Assembly: GCA_035636095.1 (NCBI GenBank)
Contig: DASPZU010000084.1
Coordinates: 106,668-170,667, forward strand
Direction of reading: 5' to 3'
Origin: Gp7-AA10 sp035636095
GTDB lineage: Bacteria; Acidobacteriota; Thermoanaerobaculia; Gp7-AA8
Length of the DNA: 64,000 bases
The position numbers and the translations under genes are program-made. Position 1 is the stretch's first letter. Each line of letters begins with the position of its first letter. Shown piece after piece: positions 8,766 to 17,511 of this stretch. The notes under the pieces were generated by a model that was not told the DNA's origin, made no database searches, and saw only the letters and a program-made list of their open reading frames with translations.

Positions 8766-9796
8766 GCCGGTATTCTAATCTTTACGAAGGATCCGAGAAC
8801 CCTGGCGGAATCCCGCTCTACGATGCGCAAATACAGCGCCTCCCCAAGGTAAGACTTCCACACCTCGGCCGGAACGTCGACGGTTGACGCGCCAGGGAAA
8901 TGTCCAGCCGCAGTTTCGAACGAGGCCAGCGGCGACGCTTCGATCACGACGTCTCTGCGCTCCAGGGTGATCCCGTCGGTCAACCGTTCCACCGCCGGCG
9001 GCGTCACCGGCGTCTCGATCCGCTTGATCCAGTTCGCAATGTGTTTTCCGCTCCACTTCTCCAGGTACTGCATTTCCGACCGCGCAAATGCGTCAGCGGC
9101 CGTTGCCGACTTCCCCGCGCTCTGATTGTAAAGATGCCGGCATCGCGCATCCGGCATGTAGAGGATGCTGCCGGTCTGCAGGCGGCGCTGAAAATCGATT
9201 TCTTCGAAATACAGATGAAACCGTTCGTCGAATCCCCCCACGCGATCGAATGCCGCCCGGCGAATGGCCATGACCGCGCCGGAAATGGCGGGCACGCGTG
9301 TCGGGCTCCGCAGTGACCAGAAGGCGATCCGCTGCTGGATGCGATGTCGATCGCGGCTGCGTCGCCATCGTATCGAGCGACTGGCCATGGCAGCATCGAA
9401 GGCCTGGGTGGCCGTGTGCAGCTCGCTGGGCGGAAGAAACCATTCGAAGCGGTCATCCCAGAAAAGGGCAGGGCCGGTGACATCGGCATCGGAATCGAGC
9501 AGTGTATCGATGGACTGGGGACCCAGTCGTATGTCGGGATTGCAGACCAGCAGAACGTTACCATCGCACTTCGAACGCGCGCGATTGATGGCGGCGCCAT
9601 AACCGAGGTTCGTGTCGGCGGCCATGAGGACGTCGGCGTGCGATTGGAGAGCGTCTGCTTCGCGTGGATCGACGCTGTTATCGAAAACAACGACCTGAAT
9701 GGGATTTTGAGTGGCAGCGCGGGCGGAGCGGACCGCGTCGATCGCCAGCGATGCGGAACGGTAGTTGACCACGACGAGCGAACAGCTCGCCGGCAT
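8762..9796 (-). CDS. Family 2 glycosyltransferase (rhamnosyltransferase-like)
   Basis: 344 aa. GT2 landmarks are LVVVNYRSASLAIDAVRS, VVVFDNSVDP, NLGYGAAINRA, LLVCNPDIRL (metal site) and GGFDERFHLYFEEIDFQRRL (acceptor/catalytic region). After residue 260 comes an extra C-terminal part rich in beta strands, ending in LGSFVKIRIPA, that I cannot assign. Its start shares one base with the stop of the Wzt-like ATPase gene (TGATG), and its stop overlaps the fusion gene, so these are one transcription unit. It probably builds or caps the exported polysaccharide. Confidence 0.82.
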   Translation of the reverse strand: MPASCSLVVVNYRSASLAIDAVRSARAATQNPIQVVVFDNSVDPREADALQSHADVLMAADTNLGYGAAINRARSKCDGNVLLVCNPDIRLGPQSIDTLLDSDADVTGPALFWDDRFEWFLPPSELHTATQAFDAAMASRSIRWRRSRDRHRIQQRIAFWSLRSPTRVPAISGAVMAIRRAAFDRVGGFDERFHLYFEEIDFQRRLQTGSILYMPDARCRHLYNQSAGKSATAADAFARSEMQYLEKWSGKHIANWIKRIETPVTPPAVERLTDGITLERRDVVIEASPLASFETAAGHFPGASTVDVPAEVWKSYLGEALYLRIVERDSARVLGSFVKIRIPA

Positions 9797-11013
9797 CAGC
9801 GGCCGGCCACCATGGCGTCGACGGGCTCCATCGACCAGCGGTGATCGAGAGAAATCAGGCCGACCTCGTAACGATCGCCGGTGATCGAAAAGGCGGGCCT
9901 GACATCGCGGCGATCGAAAACCGAGATGGCATTCTCGTCGCCGACAAACGCGATGATCGAATACTCGCCGCGATTCAAAGGCACCCTCTCCAGCTCGACC
10001 GAAAACTCGTATTCATTGCGGCCGTGAAGCGGTGCCACGCCGTCCGCGTGCGTGCCGACCGCGAAGCACTGCAGATCATCAGCCGAGCGATGCACGCCCA
10101 CGATCACGTGGATGGGCTGGGAAGGATTGTCGGAATGCACGCGAACGCGGAACTGAATGTCTTCGCCTCGCTCGAAGAGATCGCGAGGACTTCCGGCGCG
10201 GTCGCACACCACGATCTCCCTGAACCGCACCGGCGAGAACGGTCGTTCGCGTTCCGGTTCCCCCTCCGTCGCGGGCAGGGCGCGATCGCGCTGCAGGAGA
10301 AACGATTCGTACTCGTGAACCACATCGAGCGTCGGCCCGTATCGCATCACCGATCCATGATCGAGCCACAACGCGCGCCGGCACACGGCGGTGACGTGGT
10401 ACATCGCATGCGAGCAGAAGACGATCGTCCTCCCCTGCTGTTGAAATTCTCGGATGCGATCGACGCACTTTTTTTGAAAGTGACCGTCGCCGACCGCCAG
10501 GGCCTCGTCGATCACGAGAATGTCGGGATCCACATTCACGGCCACCGAGAAGGCCAGCCGCATGTACATGCCCGACGAGTACGTTTTCACAGGACGATCG
10601 AGAAATGTTCCGAGCTCTGAAAATTCGAGGATGGCAGGCAGCTTCCGTTTGATTTCGGCGGGCGACAATCCGAGGATGGCGGCGTTGAGCGCAGCGTTGT
10701 CGCGGCCGCTGAATTCCGGATGAAAGCCCGTTCCCAGCTCGAGAATCGAAGCGATCGTGCCGTGAGCCTCGATCGTTCCGCTGGTTGGACGCGTGACGCC
10801 GCACAGCAGTTTCAGCAGCGTGCTCTTACCGGCTCCGTTCTGGCCGATGATGCCGATGGCCTCACCTTTTTCGACATCGAAGGTGACGTCCTGCAGTGCG
10901 GGAAAAACTGTGTGGCGCGGCCGTCGCGTGATCATCTCGATCAGCCGATCCGCGGGTCGCGGGTAGATGTCGTACTGTTTCGTCAGCTCTGACGAGCGGA
11001 CGGCGAGGTTCAT
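9796..11013 (-). CDS. Polysaccharide ABC exporter ATPase with C-terminal carbohydrate-binding domain (Wzt-like)
   Basis: 405 aa. The nucleotide-binding domain has Walker A GQNGAGKST, the signature YSSGMYMRLAFSVAV (degenerate LSGGQ, typical of TagH/Wzt) and Walker B ILVIDEALAVGD. Residues about 265-395 form a beta-rich domain (FREIVVCDRAGSPRDLFERG, IHVIVGVHRSADDLQCFAVG) like Wzt C-terminal domains that recognise the terminal modification of the chain. It should power export of a finished, capped polysaccharide across the inner membrane. Its likely partner permease lies about 10 kb upstream on the same strand, behind four other genes. Confidence 0.88.
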   Translation of the reverse strand: MNLAVRSSELTKQYDIYPRPADRLIEMITRRPRHTVFPALQDVTFDVEKGEAIGIIGQNGAGKSTLLKLLCGVTRPTSGTIEAHGTIASILELGTGFHPEFSGRDNAALNAAILGLSPAEIKRKLPAILEFSELGTFLDRPVKTYSSGMYMRLAFSVAVNVDPDILVIDEALAVGDGHFQKKCVDRIREFQQQGRTIVFCSHAMYHVTAVCRRALWLDHGSVMRYGPTLDVVHEYESFLLQRDRALPATEGEPERERPFSPVRFREIVVCDRAGSPRDLFERGEDIQFRVRVHSDNPSQPIHVIVGVHRSADDLQCFAVGTHADGVAPLHGRNEYEFSVELERVPLNRGEYSIIAFVGDENAISVFDRRDVRPAFSITGDRYEVGLISLDHRWSMEPVDAMVAGR

Positions 11014-11022
11014 GAACCTATT

Positions 11023-13116
11023 CTAACGATGACCGCTCTGCTGCCGCAGAAACCCCAGATATTCATCGATGGCCGTGGGCCTCGGGGCGAGGCGGATGGC
11101 GTTGACGAGAAAACGATTGCCGGCATCATGATCGATCGTGATTGCCGACTCGATTTCGCGCGCAGCGGCGTCAAACTGATGCTGGCTGGCCGCCAGAAGC
11201 GCGCGGTATACACGGGGTTCCGGCGACCTGGGCCGTAGCCGAACCGCTTCGGAAAACTGCTGCGCCGCAGATTCGTTGCGTCCAAGCCGGCTGAGGAGCG
11301 CGCCATAGTTCATCCTGGCATCGTACAAATTCGGGTTCAGGCTCAACGCTTCCTCATATTGCGATTGGGCCTCGGCGTCCGCCCCCAGGCGCGCCAGGAC
11401 CGCAGCGTAGGAATTGTGGAGATCAGGATCATCCGGATTCAAGCCGACCGCTTCGGCAAACCGCGCCCGCGCGTCGTCGAGCCGGCCGTGGGCGAACGCC
11501 AGGCGTGCCGCAACGGCCGGATCGTTCCTGAGCTGAAGAGAACGGGCCAGGGCGCGGTCTGCCTGGGGCAAATCGCCGCGCGCAAGCTCGGCCGATCCAA
11601 GGATCGAGAATGCCGCGGCGCTGTTCGGGTTGGCGGCCACAGCGCGGCGGGCAGCATTCGCACCGGCATCAGTCTTTCCCTGCCCGAGAAGCGCTAACGA
11701 CAACCCGATATCGACGGTTTCTCGCGGTTGGAATCCCACTGCCTGGCGATAATGGCGTTCCGCTGCTTCGTATTCACCGGCGTCAACAAGCGCCGCACCG
11801 AGATCGACGTGAGCGAGCTTGTTGTCATTCGACGTCACGGCGAGAGCATGCTCGAAGAGTGCAATGCTGTTTGCCCAGTATCGAACCTGCACATGAGCAA
11901 CGATGGCTAAGGCGAGGATGGCGGCGCCGGCTGCTCCGGCAGCCATCGACGGGCCCTTCGCCGATCGCTCCAGGAAATGCGCGACACTCCAAACGATCGC
12001 GATGAACAGGCCAATATGCGGAATGTACGTGAACCGATCGGCCATCGCTTGCAATCCGACCTGCACGATTCCGATCACCGGAATCAGAGTGCCGACGAAC
12101 CACAACCAGCCGACCAAGAGCCAGGGGAATGCGCGGCGTTGCCAAATGACGATGACGGTCAGCGCGACGATCAGAAGCGCGCATGTGACCGCGGCGGCAG
12201 AATTGATGTTCGTCGGGAATGGGTAGATCCCTGCCAGCCGCGATGGCCAGGCAGTCTTTGCAAGATACCGAACGTAAGCGATGGCCGCGTTTGCAATACG
12301 CGCCGGCAGTGAAATGGCAGTCGTGGCCGCCATCGCTTCATGTTGCGCCGTCAGCGTCGCCAGGATGGCCCCCACCGATACCACCGCAAAAGGGACCTTC
12401 TCCGCGAGAACCCGCCTGAGATTCGAACGTTGGAACCGGTCGAACGGCCAGTAGTCGAGAAGCAGCAGAACGAACGGCGTCGTGACCAGCATGGGTTTCG
12501 CCATCAACCCGAATGCCAGCGCGACGACCGACGCTGCGTAAGCTCTCCACGAAGCTGCACGAACGTATCGCGTGTATGCGAGAAGAGAGAGAAGGAAGAA
12601 CAGAGTGCTGAGCGTATCTTTCCGCTCGGAAATCCAGGCGACCGATTCGACATGTAGCGGATGCACGGCGAAGAGCGCGGCCACGATCGCGCCACGCCAC
12701 ACCGCGCCGGTCGCCAGCCGCAAAAAAAGAAAAAGCAACACGCAGTTGATCGCATGCAGCGTGACGCTCACCAGAAGGTGTGCGCCGGCATTGCGGCCGA
12801 AGAGCTGCACATCGATCATGTGCGAGATCCACGTCAGGGGAAGCCAGTAACCGGCATGAATGTGCGTGAACGCCCACTGCACACCCGGCCAGGTCAGGCC
12901 TCGCAGGACTCGTTCGTTGGCCGACACATAGAGCGGATCGTCGAAATCGACGAATTGGTGCGTACGCACCTGCGCATAGATGGCGAAGACCAGAACGACC
13001 AGCGAGGCGACGATCGGCAGTGCTGATCGCGGAACAGAAGAGAGGGGCTGTTCGCGCGGCTGGTCCGCGGCGACGCGTGAACGCGCCTGTGCTATACGAC
13101 GAGATCTTTTGGTCAA
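11023..13116 (-). CDS. TMTC-like integral membrane protein with C-terminal TPR repeats
   Basis: 697 aa from a TTG start. Residues 30-430 hold about ten hydrophobic helices with FDDPLYVSANERVLRGLTW, HMIDVQLFGRNAGAHLLVSV and HPLHVESVAWISERKDTLS. This pattern is shared with TMTC/O-GlcNAc-transferase-like membrane proteins of the GT-C superfamily. Residues 440-670 contain about six TPR repeats (AHVDLGAALVDAGEYEAAE, LHNSYAAVLARLGADAEA, ARMNYGALLSRLGRNESA). A transferase using a polyprenyl-linked sugar is plausible but not shown. It begins just after the PKD-gene terminator hairpin and ends 9 bp before the Wzt-like gene. Confidence 0.75.
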   Translation of the reverse strand: MTKRSRRIAQARSRVAADQPREQPLSSVPRSALPIVASLVVLVFAIYAQVRTHQFVDFDDPLYVSANERVLRGLTWPGVQWAFTHIHAGYWLPLTWISHMIDVQLFGRNAGAHLLVSVTLHAINCVLLFLFLRLATGAVWRGAIVAALFAVHPLHVESVAWISERKDTLSTLFFLLSLLAYTRYVRAASWRAYAASVVALAFGLMAKPMLVTTPFVLLLLDYWPFDRFQRSNLRRVLAEKVPFAVVSVGAILATLTAQHEAMAATTAISLPARIANAAIAYVRYLAKTAWPSRLAGIYPFPTNINSAAAVTCALLIVALTVIVIWQRRAFPWLLVGWLWFVGTLIPVIGIVQVGLQAMADRFTYIPHIGLFIAIVWSVAHFLERSAKGPSMAAGAAGAAILALAIVAHVQVRYWANSIALFEHALAVTSNDNKLAHVDLGAALVDAGEYEAAERHYRQAVGFQPRETVDIGLSLALLGQGKTDAGANAARRAVAANPNSAAAFSILGSAELARGDLPQADRALARSLQLRNDPAVAARLAFAHGRLDDARARFAEAVGLNPDDPDLHNSYAAVLARLGADAEAQSQYEEALSLNPNLYDARMNYGALLSRLGRNESAAQQFSEAVRLRPRSPEPRVYRALLAASQHQFDAAAREIESAITIDHDAGNRFLVNAIRLAPRPTAIDEYLGFLRQQSGHR

Positions 13117-13122
13117 GAAGAA

Positions 13123-13152
13123 GAGGGTGGCACAAGTGACTGCGCCACCCTC
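13123..13152 (-). terminator. Hairpin terminator after the PKD-repeat gene
   Basis: Perfect 9-bp inverted repeat gagggtggc (13123-13131) and gccaccctc (13144-13152) with a 12-nt loop. On the minus strand it is followed by TTCTTCTT. It lies 10 bp after the PKD-gene stop and just before the TTG start of the TPR gene, so it may attenuate transcription between them rather than stop it fully. Confidence 0.6.
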
Positions 13153-13161
13153 GGAGAATTC

Positions 13162-16100
13162 CTACGGATGCGCTGAGCGTCTGCGGCTGACCAGGTATGC
13201 CTGCGTACTTCCGGGATAGCCGTCGACTGCCAGCGTCACGATGTAGTTCTTGGAGTCGGCGTAGATGTGCGATGTCTGCGGAATCGATGTGACGTCGGTC
13301 TTGCCGTCGCCGAAGTTCCATCGGTACGTCGTGGCGGTGTTGGTGCCAGGCGTCATCTTCACGGCGGTGAAGATATAGCCATTGGATATTCCGGGAATCA
13401 ACTGCGCTCCAATCGCGTACGGGTAATTCGATCCGCTGCCGGCCACTTTCACCGTCTGCGGCACAGGGAAACCGACTCCGTTGACCGTGATGGTGAGCTT
13501 CAAGTTGAACGCGCCGCCAGTTACGTACTGATGCGATACGGTCCTGCCGTTTGCCGTCGCACCGTCACCAAAGTCCCACTGGAAGCCGTGAGTGGCGCAG
13601 TTGAAGTCATACCCGAAGCCTGACGCGGTGAAGGTCACCGACTCCGAGGTGGTGCAGTCAGTGCTGACTTCGGTGCAGCCGGATTGCTGACCGATGTAAT
13701 GGACAAAGACATTGCTGCCCGGAACGAGCGATCCGCAACTGCCCGACGGTGGAGGCGGCTGTGCGCCGCTACCGACCGAGACGGACTGGGTCACTGTGAC
13801 TCCGCCCGGCTGCGAAGGATTGCTGATCGTCAAGCGCACCGAATACGTTCCGCTTGCGAATGAGTGGCTCACACTCTGGCCGGATGCGGTGCCGTTATCG
13901 CCAAAGCTCCATGTGAAGGTGTGGCTCGCACAGCCGAAGTCGTAATTGAAGCCCGTGGCGGTGAATGTAATCGCCTCGCCGGGGGCGCAAGAGCCTCCCG
14001 TTTGTGTGCAAGTGTTCGAGGCGTTGCGATACGTAAAGAAGACATTCGCGTTCGCGACCATGGTCGGACAACCGGTCGGCGTGGGCGGCGTTGGCGGCGT
14101 CGGTCCTCCCCCGCCGATCGAGACGGGTTGCGTTGATGTAGCTCCACCAGGTTGCGAAGGATTGGTGATCGTCAGAGTGACGGAATAATTGCCACCCGAG
14201 CCGAATGGATGCGTAACGCTCTGGCCCGACCCGGTGCCACCATCACCAAAGTTCCAAGTGAATGTGTGATTTGCACAAGCGAAGTCGTAATTGAAACCCG
14301 CCGCCGTGAAAGTAATCGCCTCGCCGGCAGCGCAAGTGCCTCCCGATTGTGTGCAACTGTTCGAGGGGTTGTGATACGTGAAGAAAACATTCACGCCGCC
14401 GACCATGGTCGCACACCCGGTCGGGGTGGGCGGCGTTGGCGGCGGGGGCGGTGGGGGTGGCGGGGGCGGTTGCACTCCGCCGCCGACGGCAACGTTCTGC
14501 GTCATCGTGACGCCTTGAGGCTGAGACGGATTCGTGATCGTCAGCGTGACCTGATAGTTGCCCGATGAGTACGAATGCGTCAGCGTCCGCTTATCGGATC
14601 CGCTTGCAGTTTGTCCGTCTCCAAAGCTCCAGGTAAATGTGTGAGTGGCGCAGCTGTAGTCGTAATTGAAGGTCGCAGCCGTGAAAGTGAGGGGCTCGCC
14701 GGATGTGCACGATCCACCGTACTCGCTGCAACCGCTGTTACCTCGGTAGTCGATGAAGACGTTGTTTCCGGCAGCCATCGCCGGACACGTCGGCGCCGGC
14801 ACCGTGATCGAAGTGCTGACCAGCTTCGACCCAATGGCGTTACTCACCGTTGCCGAGATTGTGTAAGGACCGGCGTTAGCGAAGCTGGGTGTGTACGTCT
14901 TATCACTCGAGGTTGGCGCCGTCACACCTGTCGGCGGCGAAGTGCTCCATGAATACGTCCATGCGCTGATGTCAGCGCCGGACGCTGATGCGACCGTGAA
15001 CGAGCACGGTGGCGTATTGTTGGCGCCAGTGCAGCTTGCCTGAATTGTCGGATCCGGCCCGTTGAGCAGATCTGTAAACGCGTCTGCACTCGTCATTCCC
15101 GCGCATGTCGCGCCAATACCATTGGGCGAAGTCACATTCAGATGCGCGCGGTAATTCGTGCCCGTGAAAATCGATCTTGGAACGATGAAACGAACAGTTC
15201 CGTCGCCTCCGACAGTACCGGATGGATTGCCCGCCGCAGTGACGGGTTGATTCCCATTGAGCAGCTCCCATCGATAGGCCAGCGTCGACGCTTGCGGTTG
15301 GGAGATGACATTGGTATTCGCCGATGTCCGCACGTTGCCTGTAAAGGTCACGTTGGAAGAATCCGAGGTGACGTCGATCCCCGCTGCGAACGGCCGAACG
15401 ACGTAGTTGAATGGACTGATCCCGAACGGTAAGGGAGATCCAAGCGGAACACCCGGCGCGCTGTAAGGACCGTATTGGGCGTTGAAGCTCAACGTATGTG
15501 CGCCGCACGCTCCGGCACTCTGAAGGAATGCGGGAACCACGTTCGCTGCAACTCCGTCGAGCGTCCACGTATCGTAGTGGCTCTCGACCGAGCCGTCGGA
15601 CGCGTCGAAGAATGCATCGCCGTACACGATCGGCGCCGGCGATGATGCGTTCGGCTGCACGAAGAGGTATTTGCTGCTGATGCCGAAACGAGGCGTCGGC
15701 TTCTGCAAAGTCACGCTGACTTGCGCGTTGATCGAGCTGTCTGCTGCGTTGGTCGCCGTCACAGTGCGCGTCGCTGGCAGCGTGGTGAGGCCGGAGTAGC
15801 GGTGCGTCACGGCTGCTCCAGTAGCACCCGGAACGATGTTCGGATCGGCGGAGACGGATGCTTCGGTATTACCGAAATTCCACGAGAGAGTCATAGCCGT
15901 GGACGCCGGAGTGGTCGCGATGAAGCCGACTGGATCGCCGTAAAACGGCCCAGGGGCAGGAGCATAGGGGTTCACGGTTCCCTTGGAACCTTGGTTTGTG
16001 ACGGCGATCGAATTGCTCGAGGGGAGCTCGTAAACGTCGCCGAGACCATACGCAGTGGTGATGATGTAAGTGTGGTTGTTTCTTTTGACTACCGTGCTGT

Positions 16101-17316
16101 CCCAGAAGAAGTCCCAGTTAGGGTGCGTATAACCGACCCCTGCGTCGACGCGGTAATACTTGTGAAAGTAATCCTTGAAATCGACTTCCAGGGGAACGCC
16201 ATTCTGGAGCTTGAAGACGCGTATCGTGTCTCCTGTGGCCAATATCAGATAGCCATCGCCGTATTTGAAGGCATTCGAATAAGTTGCGGTTGTTGTCTGA
16301 TAATCGCTCAGACGTGTGTATGAGCCGCCGGAGGGCGCAAGGGTTGTAATGGCCAGGCCTGTAAGATTGTTGAAGGTGACGAAGAAATTTGTTCCATCAG
16401 AAACGATGCCCTTGAATGCACCGCTGGGATTGCTGAACGTGGCGAGAGGAGCGCCGCCATTGACGAGTGAATCACTCGTGTAGATTTCTACCGTGCCATC
16501 GTTCGTCACGCTCGCGATGCGGTCAGCATTCGCATTCTTTGCCCAGGTAGCCATTGACTTGCTGACCGACTGCCTCTTAATCGGCTGGGCACGGTTGGTC
16601 ACGTCCCACACGTTCGATGCGTTGCCGCCGTTAGGGATCAGAGCGTAGTAGCGGCCGTCACTGCCTTTGAGGACGACGATGTTGAGCGGGAAGAACTCGT
16701 CGGGGCCCATTGCGTCCAACGCGCGATGAAAGACCGGTGTTGCCGTAGCGTCGATAATCCCCCACCCGAAATACGAATTGCCCAGGTAGATGTACCCCTG
16801 GTCGTCGTAATCGAGGCCGAAGAGCCGCTCCTGGCCATCATCACGGGACGGTCCCCATCCGCCCGTTTCGGCGTAAAACATCCAGTCCGGCGACAGAAAA
16901 CGATCTGGCGCGCACGCCGGCAATGAGCATTGCGTCCTGGCGACAGGTGCTGCGAGTTGCTCATTGCTGGCGAGCCGTGTGAAGAACGTATCCGCTTTGT
17001 AAACAACAGCGGCACTGCCGATGATGAAGTAGATCCGGTTGTGCGGCAGATCCGGATAGACGTGAAAGGCGCGAGAGGTGCGGAATGGCTGCTGAAAGTC
17101 CTGGGTGGCCTGGGAGTCGAGAAAACGACCCGTAAACGTGCTGATGGCCGTTGGATACCCTGGAGTGAGCAGGCCGTTATGGCTCTCGATGCATCCTACA
17201 CACTTGACGTCAACTCCAGGCGTCGCGGCCGGCTTCGGCCAATACTGAGCGACCGCCGGCATTGTGGTCGAAACAACGACAATAACGAACCTCGCGATGG
17301 TTCGGATCACCTTCAC
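13162..17316 (-). CDS. Large secreted protein with tandem PKD domains
   Basis: 1384 aa from GTG 17316, which follows a GGAGAGGGGG ribosome-binding site and opens a signal peptide (IARFVIVVVSTTMPAVAQ). Residues about 20-450 look like a beta-propeller-type sensor region with many aromatic Gly-Asp turns. Middle PKD/Ig-like modules follow (TMTLSWNFGNTEASVSADP). The C-terminal third has four near-identical ~110-residue repeats starting at 14787, 14415, 14070 and 13737. Each has Cys, VFFTYxN, C..GG.C, GEAITFTA.GFNYDF.C and the PKD core HTFTWxFGDG. A run of 11 prolines separates repeats 1 and 2. It is probably an extracellular adhesion or scaffold protein. Confidence 0.8.
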   Translation of the reverse strand: MKVIRTIARFVIVVVSTTMPAVAQYWPKPAATPGVDVKCVGCIESHNGLLTPGYPTAISTFTGRFLDSQATQDFQQPFRTSRAFHVYPDLPHNRIYFIIGSAAVVYKADTFFTRLASNEQLAAPVARTQCSLPACAPDRFLSPDWMFYAETGGWGPSRDDGQERLFGLDYDDQGYIYLGNSYFGWGIIDATATPVFHRALDAMGPDEFFPLNIVVLKGSDGRYYALIPNGGNASNVWDVTNRAQPIKRQSVSKSMATWAKNANADRIASVTNDGTVEIYTSDSLVNGGAPLATFSNPSGAFKGIVSDGTNFFVTFNNLTGLAITTLAPSGGSYTRLSDYQTTTATYSNAFKYGDGYLILATGDTIRVFKLQNGVPLEVDFKDYFHKYYRVDAGVGYTHPNWDFFWDSTVVKRNNHTYIITTAYGLGDVYELPSSNSIAVTNQGSKGTVNPYAPAPGPFYGDPVGFIATTPASTAMTLSWNFGNTEASVSADPNIVPGATGAAVTHRYSGLTTLPATRTVTATNAADSSINAQVSVTLQKPTPRFGISSKYLFVQPNASSPAPIVYGDAFFDASDGSVESHYDTWTLDGVAANVVPAFLQSAGACGAHTLSFNAQYGPYSAPGVPLGSPLPFGISPFNYVVRPFAAGIDVTSDSSNVTFTGNVRTSANTNVISQPQASTLAYRWELLNGNQPVTAAGNPSGTVGGDGTVRFIVPRSIFTGTNYRAHLNVTSPNGIGATCAGMTSADAFTDLLNGPDPTIQASCTGANNTPPCSFTVASASGADISAWTYSWSTSPPTGVTAPTSSDKTYTPSFANAGPYTISATVSNAIGSKLVSTSITVPAPTCPAMAAGNNVFIDYRGNSGCSEYGGSCTSGEPLTFTAATFNYDYSCATHTFTWSFGDGQTASGSDKRTLTHSYSSGNYQVTLTITNPSQPQGVTMTQNVAVGGGVQPPPPPPPPPPPTPPTPTGCATMVGGVNVFFTYHNPSNSCTQSGGTCAAGEAITFTAAGFNYDFACANHTFTWNFGDGGTGSGQSVTHPFGSGGNYSVTLTITNPSQPGGATSTQPVSIGGGGPTPPTPPTPTGCPTMVANANVFFTYRNASNTCTQTGGSCAPGEAITFTATGFNYDFGCASHTFTWSFGDNGTASGQSVSHSFASGTYSVRLTISNPSQPGGVTVTQSVSVGSGAQPPPPSGSCGSLVPGSNVFVHYIGQQSGCTEVSTDCTTSESVTFTASGFGYDFNCATHGFQWDFGDGATANGRTVSHQYVTGGAFNLKLTITVNGVGFPVPQTVKVAGSGSNYPYAIGAQLIPGISNGYIFTAVKMTPGTNTATTYRWNFGDGKTDVTSIPQTSHIYADSKNYIVTLAVDGYPGSTQAYLVSRRRSAHP
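13738..14787 (-). repeat. Three near-identical tandem PKD repeat units within the coding region
   Basis: Units begin at 14787, 14415 and 14070; a more diverged fourth starts at 13737. The nucleotide sequence is strongly conserved between units, for example the segment coding for ITFTAxGFNYDF in each. Together with the Pro/Gly-rich linkers this indicates recent internal duplication, and unit number could vary between strains. Confidence 0.8.
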
Positions 17317-17449
17317 CTGACGTTTCCCCCTCTCCAGATCATGCGAACCGCGAAGCAAGCCGCGGCCCAGGAATTGAGCTTATTTTCCGTCTTGGATCGA
17401 AACGGCTTGACTCAATTATTTTAACACTCGCTTGGTGCCCTCTTGCAAC

Positions 17450-17482
17450 AAAAAAAAGCGGGCCGGATTCCTCCGGCCCGCT
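17450..17482 (-). terminator. Rho-independent terminator of the 561-aa secreted protein gene
   Basis: A 10-bp perfect stem, agcgggccgg (17457-17466) with ccggcccgct (17473-17482), and a 6-nt loop. Read on the minus strand it is followed directly by eight T residues (A-run 17450-17457). This is the most canonical intrinsic terminator in the window. It insulates the 561-aa gene from the PKD gene downstream. Confidence 0.9.
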
Positions 17483-17511
17483 GATTTTCAGCGTTCGATT
17501 GAGTCGCTGGA

